From Cyclaneusma minus (lineage: Eukaryota > Ascomycota > Leotiomycetes > Marthamycetales > Marthamycetaceae), in the NCBI GenBank assembly GCA_037179335.1, contig JAKZHN010000011.1, positions 340,428 to 404,427 on the forward strand: 64,000 nucleotides of DNA. Direction: 5' to 3'. Position numbers and translations under genes: made by a program. This document shows positions 61,260 to 64,000 of the stretch, one piece after another. Within the stretch, counting starts at the first letter, position 1; each line of letters begins with the position of its first letter. The notes under the pieces were generated by a model that saw only the letters and a program-made list of their open reading frames with translations, was not told the DNA's origin and ran no database searches.

Positions 61260-62215
61260 ATTAAAAATTAGAATTTAATTATTTTTAAAAATGGTGGAAA
61301 TATAATTAATTTAAATTATAATTTTGAAATTCAATAAAATCAAATTTGCTCTAGCCTAATATTATTCAACCATTATAAAAATAGCAATTTATAACGTGAT
61401 AAAATTAATTATTTAAGCAGTTATAATAGCTAAATTAATTAAGAAAATTAATTTTTAAAAGTCAGAATTTAATTATTTTTAAAAATGGTGGAATTTTTTT
61501 TTTATATTTAAGTTTTGCAAGTTTGAGTTTTTTAGATTTGCGTTTTTTAAATTTCATTTTAGACATTAAAATCGCAATTTACAATATAATAAAATTAATT
61601 ATTTAAGCAATTATAATAGCTAAATTAATTAAAAAAAATTATTTTCAAAAATCAGAATTGAATTATTTTTAAAAGTAATAAAATCCCAATAAAATTACAT
61701 TTGGCGCTAGGAAGCGCTAAGCCAAACTGGCTTTTAAACTGGCTTATAGGCTATAAAAATTTGATTTTATTAAAATTCCATTATTTCTAATAATAATTAA
61801 TTTGTAATTTTTAATAATTAATTCTATTGCTTTATATATAGCTAAAGAATATAATAATAAGCAGCGCTAGAAAATAAAAGCGCTTTCCGGCGCCCTTAGC
61901 GCCTTTAATTATCTTTTACAAAAATACTTTTAAAGCAATAAAAATAACTAAATTAATGCATTTTATTATAAAACCAATTAAAAAATTTGATTAGAAAGAG
62001 CCGAAATTTAATTGTTTTTAAAATTAATAGCGCTATAATTAATTAAATTATAATTTTAAAGCTTAAAATTTAAATAATAGCCTTTTTGCAATTAATTTCC
62101 TCGCTTTAAAAGCAATTATAAAAATTCTATAAAGTTTATTTTAAAAAGCCCTATTCTTTTTTAATTAATATTAGAAATAAGATTTAATTACCTTTAAAAT
62201 TAATAGCGCTATTAA
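61260..62215 (+). repeat. Five dispersed-tandem repeats, about 180-195 bp apart
   Basis: The motif AGAATTTAATTATTTTTAAA begins at 61,270, 61,464, 61,654, 62,003 and 62,180, in worn form in the last three. The first three form a tandem array with a second shared block, TTATAATAGCTAAATTAATTAA. The last two share TTAAAATTAATAGCGCTAT. They lie just inside the right inverted repeat of E9. Confidence 0.75.
61674..61790. repeat. Hairpin around GGCGCTAGG..GCCAAACTGGC
   Basis: AATAAAATTACATTTGGCGCTAGG pairs imperfectly with GGCTATAAAAATTTGATTTTATT. Inside are AGCGCTAAGCC and two copies of AAACTGGCTT. A partly inverted echo, AGCGCTTTCCGGCGCCCTTAGCGCC, lies at 61,879-61,905. G+C survives in both. Confidence 0.6.
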
Positions 62216-62425
62216 ATTATTATATAAATTAGTTTTCGGAATTAGCCTTTAATTTCGAAAACCATAATTTTGTTTTAGAATTATTATAGCAAAATAGGGT
62301 TTTATATATATATAATTTTATTTCCAATTTTTAATAAATAAAAGGCAATTATATTAAATAAAAAAAACCAAAAATAAACAACTTCTTCATATATAGCTAG
62401 TTTTAAATATCGGAAATTAACCCTT

Positions 62426-62513
62426 GATTTCGGGGTTATTTTAAACCCAAAATTATAATAATAATTTTATTTTAGGTATTTGCCGTAAATTTAATTAATA
62501 AAAGTATTGGCAA
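62426..62513 (-). repeat. Inverted repeat of E9, right copy
   Basis: Reverse complement of 36,024-36,116: GATTTCGGGGTTATTTTAA, CCCAAAATTATAATAATA and TATTTGCCGTAAATTTAATTA in this order. It marks the likely right edge of E9. Confidence 0.7.
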
Positions 62514-62649
62514 GTTTATTTATATTTAAGTTTATTATTGAAATAAAATATTTTATTTTGGTAAGGCGGCAGAAAATTATTATAATAATATATTGGTATT
62601 CTTAATTATTTTATTTATAAATAGGGAAAAAGATAATATAATTTATAAA

Positions 62650-62820
62650 AATATTGAATTATGCGCAAAATAGGATCAGCAGGGATTGCAGGAAGCTAGG
62701 AGATATTAAGCGGAAAGCTTCAATTTGGTTGCAAAACTTATAAGCTTTTATTTATATATATATATATATATTTTTGACTATATTTGGCTATTAATAATAT
62801 TAGGTAATATTGCCTATAGT
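62650..62820. other. GC-retaining island, possible LTR fragment of the right-edge gypsy
   Basis: TGCGCAAAATAGGATCAGCAGG through GGAAAGCTTCAATTTGGTTGC stands out from the surroundings in the way the LTR cores do. It is followed by an (AT)n run. No second copy exists in the window, so the LTR identity is only a guess from composition and position. Confidence 0.35.
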
Positions 62821-63199
62821 TTTAATTTTTTCTAAATAGCCGGCGGATCTTAAAAAATATATGCAATAAATAACTTAGATTTTCGATTTTTTTATATTTA
62901 GCGGAATAAAAGTTTTATTGCAATAAGGAATTTGGCCTTTTTTAATTTTAAAATTTACTATTTCGGAATATATTATTTTTTGGAGCGTTTTCGGTTATTT
63001 ATAATAATTTCTATTTTATAAGCAAGCCAAGGTTTTTTAAATAATTATAAATATTATATATGATTTATTAATTAATTTATTAATGTTTTTATTAATATTT
63101 GATATTATTATAAAAATTAAATTTAGCTATATTAAATTTAGCTATAGGTTGTTTTTAATTATATTAGCTAATATATCCGTATTAAATAGCGCTTGCGGA

Positions 63200-64000
63200 A
63201 ATAATATTTTAGCTTAGTTAACTAGTTTTTTATTTAATATATTAGCCGATTGATTTTTTTGTTTTTGGTTTAATGCGTTTAGCTTAATTGCTTTGGTATC
63301 TAGGCAATAAATAATGCAAAAGTCAATTCCGGATAAAACTTTAAATTATTTTATTTGCCGTTAATCTAGAATTTTAATTATAATAAAGATTTATAGGTTT
63401 TTAGAATTAATTAAATTTTAAATTTAGTATTCTTTTAAAGTTTTGATTGCTATTTCTTTAGGTATTTAATTATAGCTAGTAGCTTTTTATTATAAAATTT
63501 GTTATTATATTTAGCTAAGATGTATTTTAATAAAAATAAGCAATCGGTTATAATAAGTCATTATTATTAGATTATAATAAAATATTTTTAAATGCCCAAT
63601 TTAAAGCATTAGTCTTTAAAAAGGTTTTTTAATTGTAATTAAAATGTACTAATATTAATGCTCTTATAAATGCTTGCTATAGTTTTTAAAATGCTTGTTA
63701 TTTAAAATTATCCCAATATTAAAATGTTTTCTTTCTTGTTAAATTATAGAGGAATTATATTATTTTAAAAAAGTTTTTAATAAATTTGCAATAGAAATTT
63801 GCAAAGCCTAAAAGATTTTGCAAATTGTAAAAATAAAGGGAAAGCTGCTATTTAAACATTGCCTTTATTTGTTTTGGGTTTATTTTAATATTATTTAAAA
63901 TTATATATAGGCCTAAATATTTGGTTTTGGTTATTTTAAATTTATATTTTTGGATATTAATTTATAAATTTGTATTTCTTTAGCTAATAAACATTTTTTT
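63200..64000 (-). pseudogene. Right-edge Ty3/gypsy pol fragment (RT end and RNase H), cut by the window
   Basis: From 64,000 downwards the minus strand gives a worn RT end, ALQISIANLL / ANFYCKFIKNFFKIIKFLYNL (FLGFANFYRRFIxxFSxIxxPLxxL), AFKKLKQAFI-type and ILVHF (AFxxLKxxFxxAPxLxxFD). Then come NKKLLAIIKYLKK at 63,500-63,461 (YDKELLAIVxxLKEW) and RQIKWFKVLSGIDFCIIY / TKAIKLNALNQK (RQxRWxxxLxxFxFxIxYRPGxxxxxPDALSR). It lacks the linker typical of E1 and E2, so it is a different gypsy family. Little room is left for an integrase before the GC island at 62,650-62,820. Confidence 0.75.

Larger units (their letters stand above)
57931..62520. mobile_element. E9 right part: unclassified, with hairpins and subterminal repeats
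   Basis: It continues E9 after the E6 insertion. The first half is A-rich and may be coding on the plus strand: blocks such as ITPTPKAIFLLLY and KLATIKKDKN occur near 58,810-59,010, but no family is recognisable. The second half (60,300-62,520) is non-coding in look. It contains a large palindrome, AAATTTGGGTTTT-type repeats, 190-bp-spaced repeats and a second hairpin, and ends in the inverted repeat shared with 36,024. Confidence 0.4.
2881..64000. other. AT-rich, RIP-mutated nested retrotransposon block
   Basis: This stretch is extremely AT-rich. Paired repeats inside it (LTRs, LINE ends) differ mainly by C/T and G/A transitions. Recognisable reverse transcriptase motifs have lost their acidic residues in the way expected from G-to-A change (GAT to AAT, so YLDDIL reads YLNNIL and YVDD reads YINN). 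This fits repeat-induced point mutation, which is known in filamentous ascomycetes. No intact host gene was found in it. Confidence 0.9.

Noticed and set aside
62420..63430. Continuation of E4 to the right of E9
   Set aside because: The distance would fit, but the right-edge gypsy lacks the ALAALKNKNFKAW linker, and 62,520-62,900 does not align with E1 10,100-10,540.
2881..64000. Mitochondrial or plasmid DNA, because of the AT content
   Set aside because: Paired LTRs with TSDs, nested integration, nuclear retrotransposon families and transition-type divergence fit RIP in nuclear DNA; no mitochondrial gene is present.
2881..64000. Centromere
   Set aside because: AT-rich nested gypsy arrays occur at some fungal centromeres, but nothing in the sequence alone distinguishes that from other heterochromatin.

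Overview
The window looks like a filamentous ascomycete chromosome crossing from a GC-balanced gene compartment (about 1-2,880) into a very AT-rich compartment (about 2,880-64,000). The first part carries a spliced fungal-type gene. The rest is made almost entirely of retrotransposons whose copies differ mainly by C/T and G/A changes and whose reading frames are full of stops. That is the signature of repeat-induced point mutation (RIP). No intact gene was found right of 2,820; nearly every open frame there is a chance survivor or a shadow. All alignments were done by eye, so internal domain borders are approximate, but LTR ends and target-site duplications (TSDs) are read directly.

Layout. 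(1) 194-2,819, minus: a 5'-truncated DUF6604-like gene with one 40-nt intron. (2) 2,881 to 16,494: an old Ty1/copia element (E8, plus strand; gag, DTGA-type protease, integrase, RT) split by a short LINE copy (4,971-6,769) and by a complete Ty3/gypsy element E1 (8,670-15,289, minus; TSD CTTTC). (3) 16,495 to about 36,020: gypsy element E4 (minus), inserted in the RT of E8. E4 is itself split by copia E5 (17,769-23,427, plus) and gypsy E2 (23,461-35,879, plus; TSD ATTTT). E2 holds copia E3 (26,090-31,580, minus; TSD CCCCG). (4) About 36,020 to 62,520: an unclassified block (E9) bounded by roughly 90-bp inverted repeats. It has subterminal repeats, hairpins and a Glu/Lys-rich degenerate frame, and is split by gypsy E6 (41,780-57,925, plus; TSD ATAAT). 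E6 contains an approximately 8.3-kb Tad1-type LINE (about 45,331-53,635, minus). (5) About 62,650-64,000: part of another gypsy element (minus), running off the window.

Insertion order can therefore be read as E8 < E4 < E2 < E3 and E9 < E6 < LINE. E1, E2 and E4 belong to one related gypsy group, with shared LTR motifs, the same 3' hairpin and the same pol linker. The exon loss at 2,820 suggests the repeat block has eroded the neighbouring host gene. The most puzzling parts are E9, the 186-bp palindrome at 60,725-60,910, and an unusual residual base context in which surviving C is mostly preceded by G.
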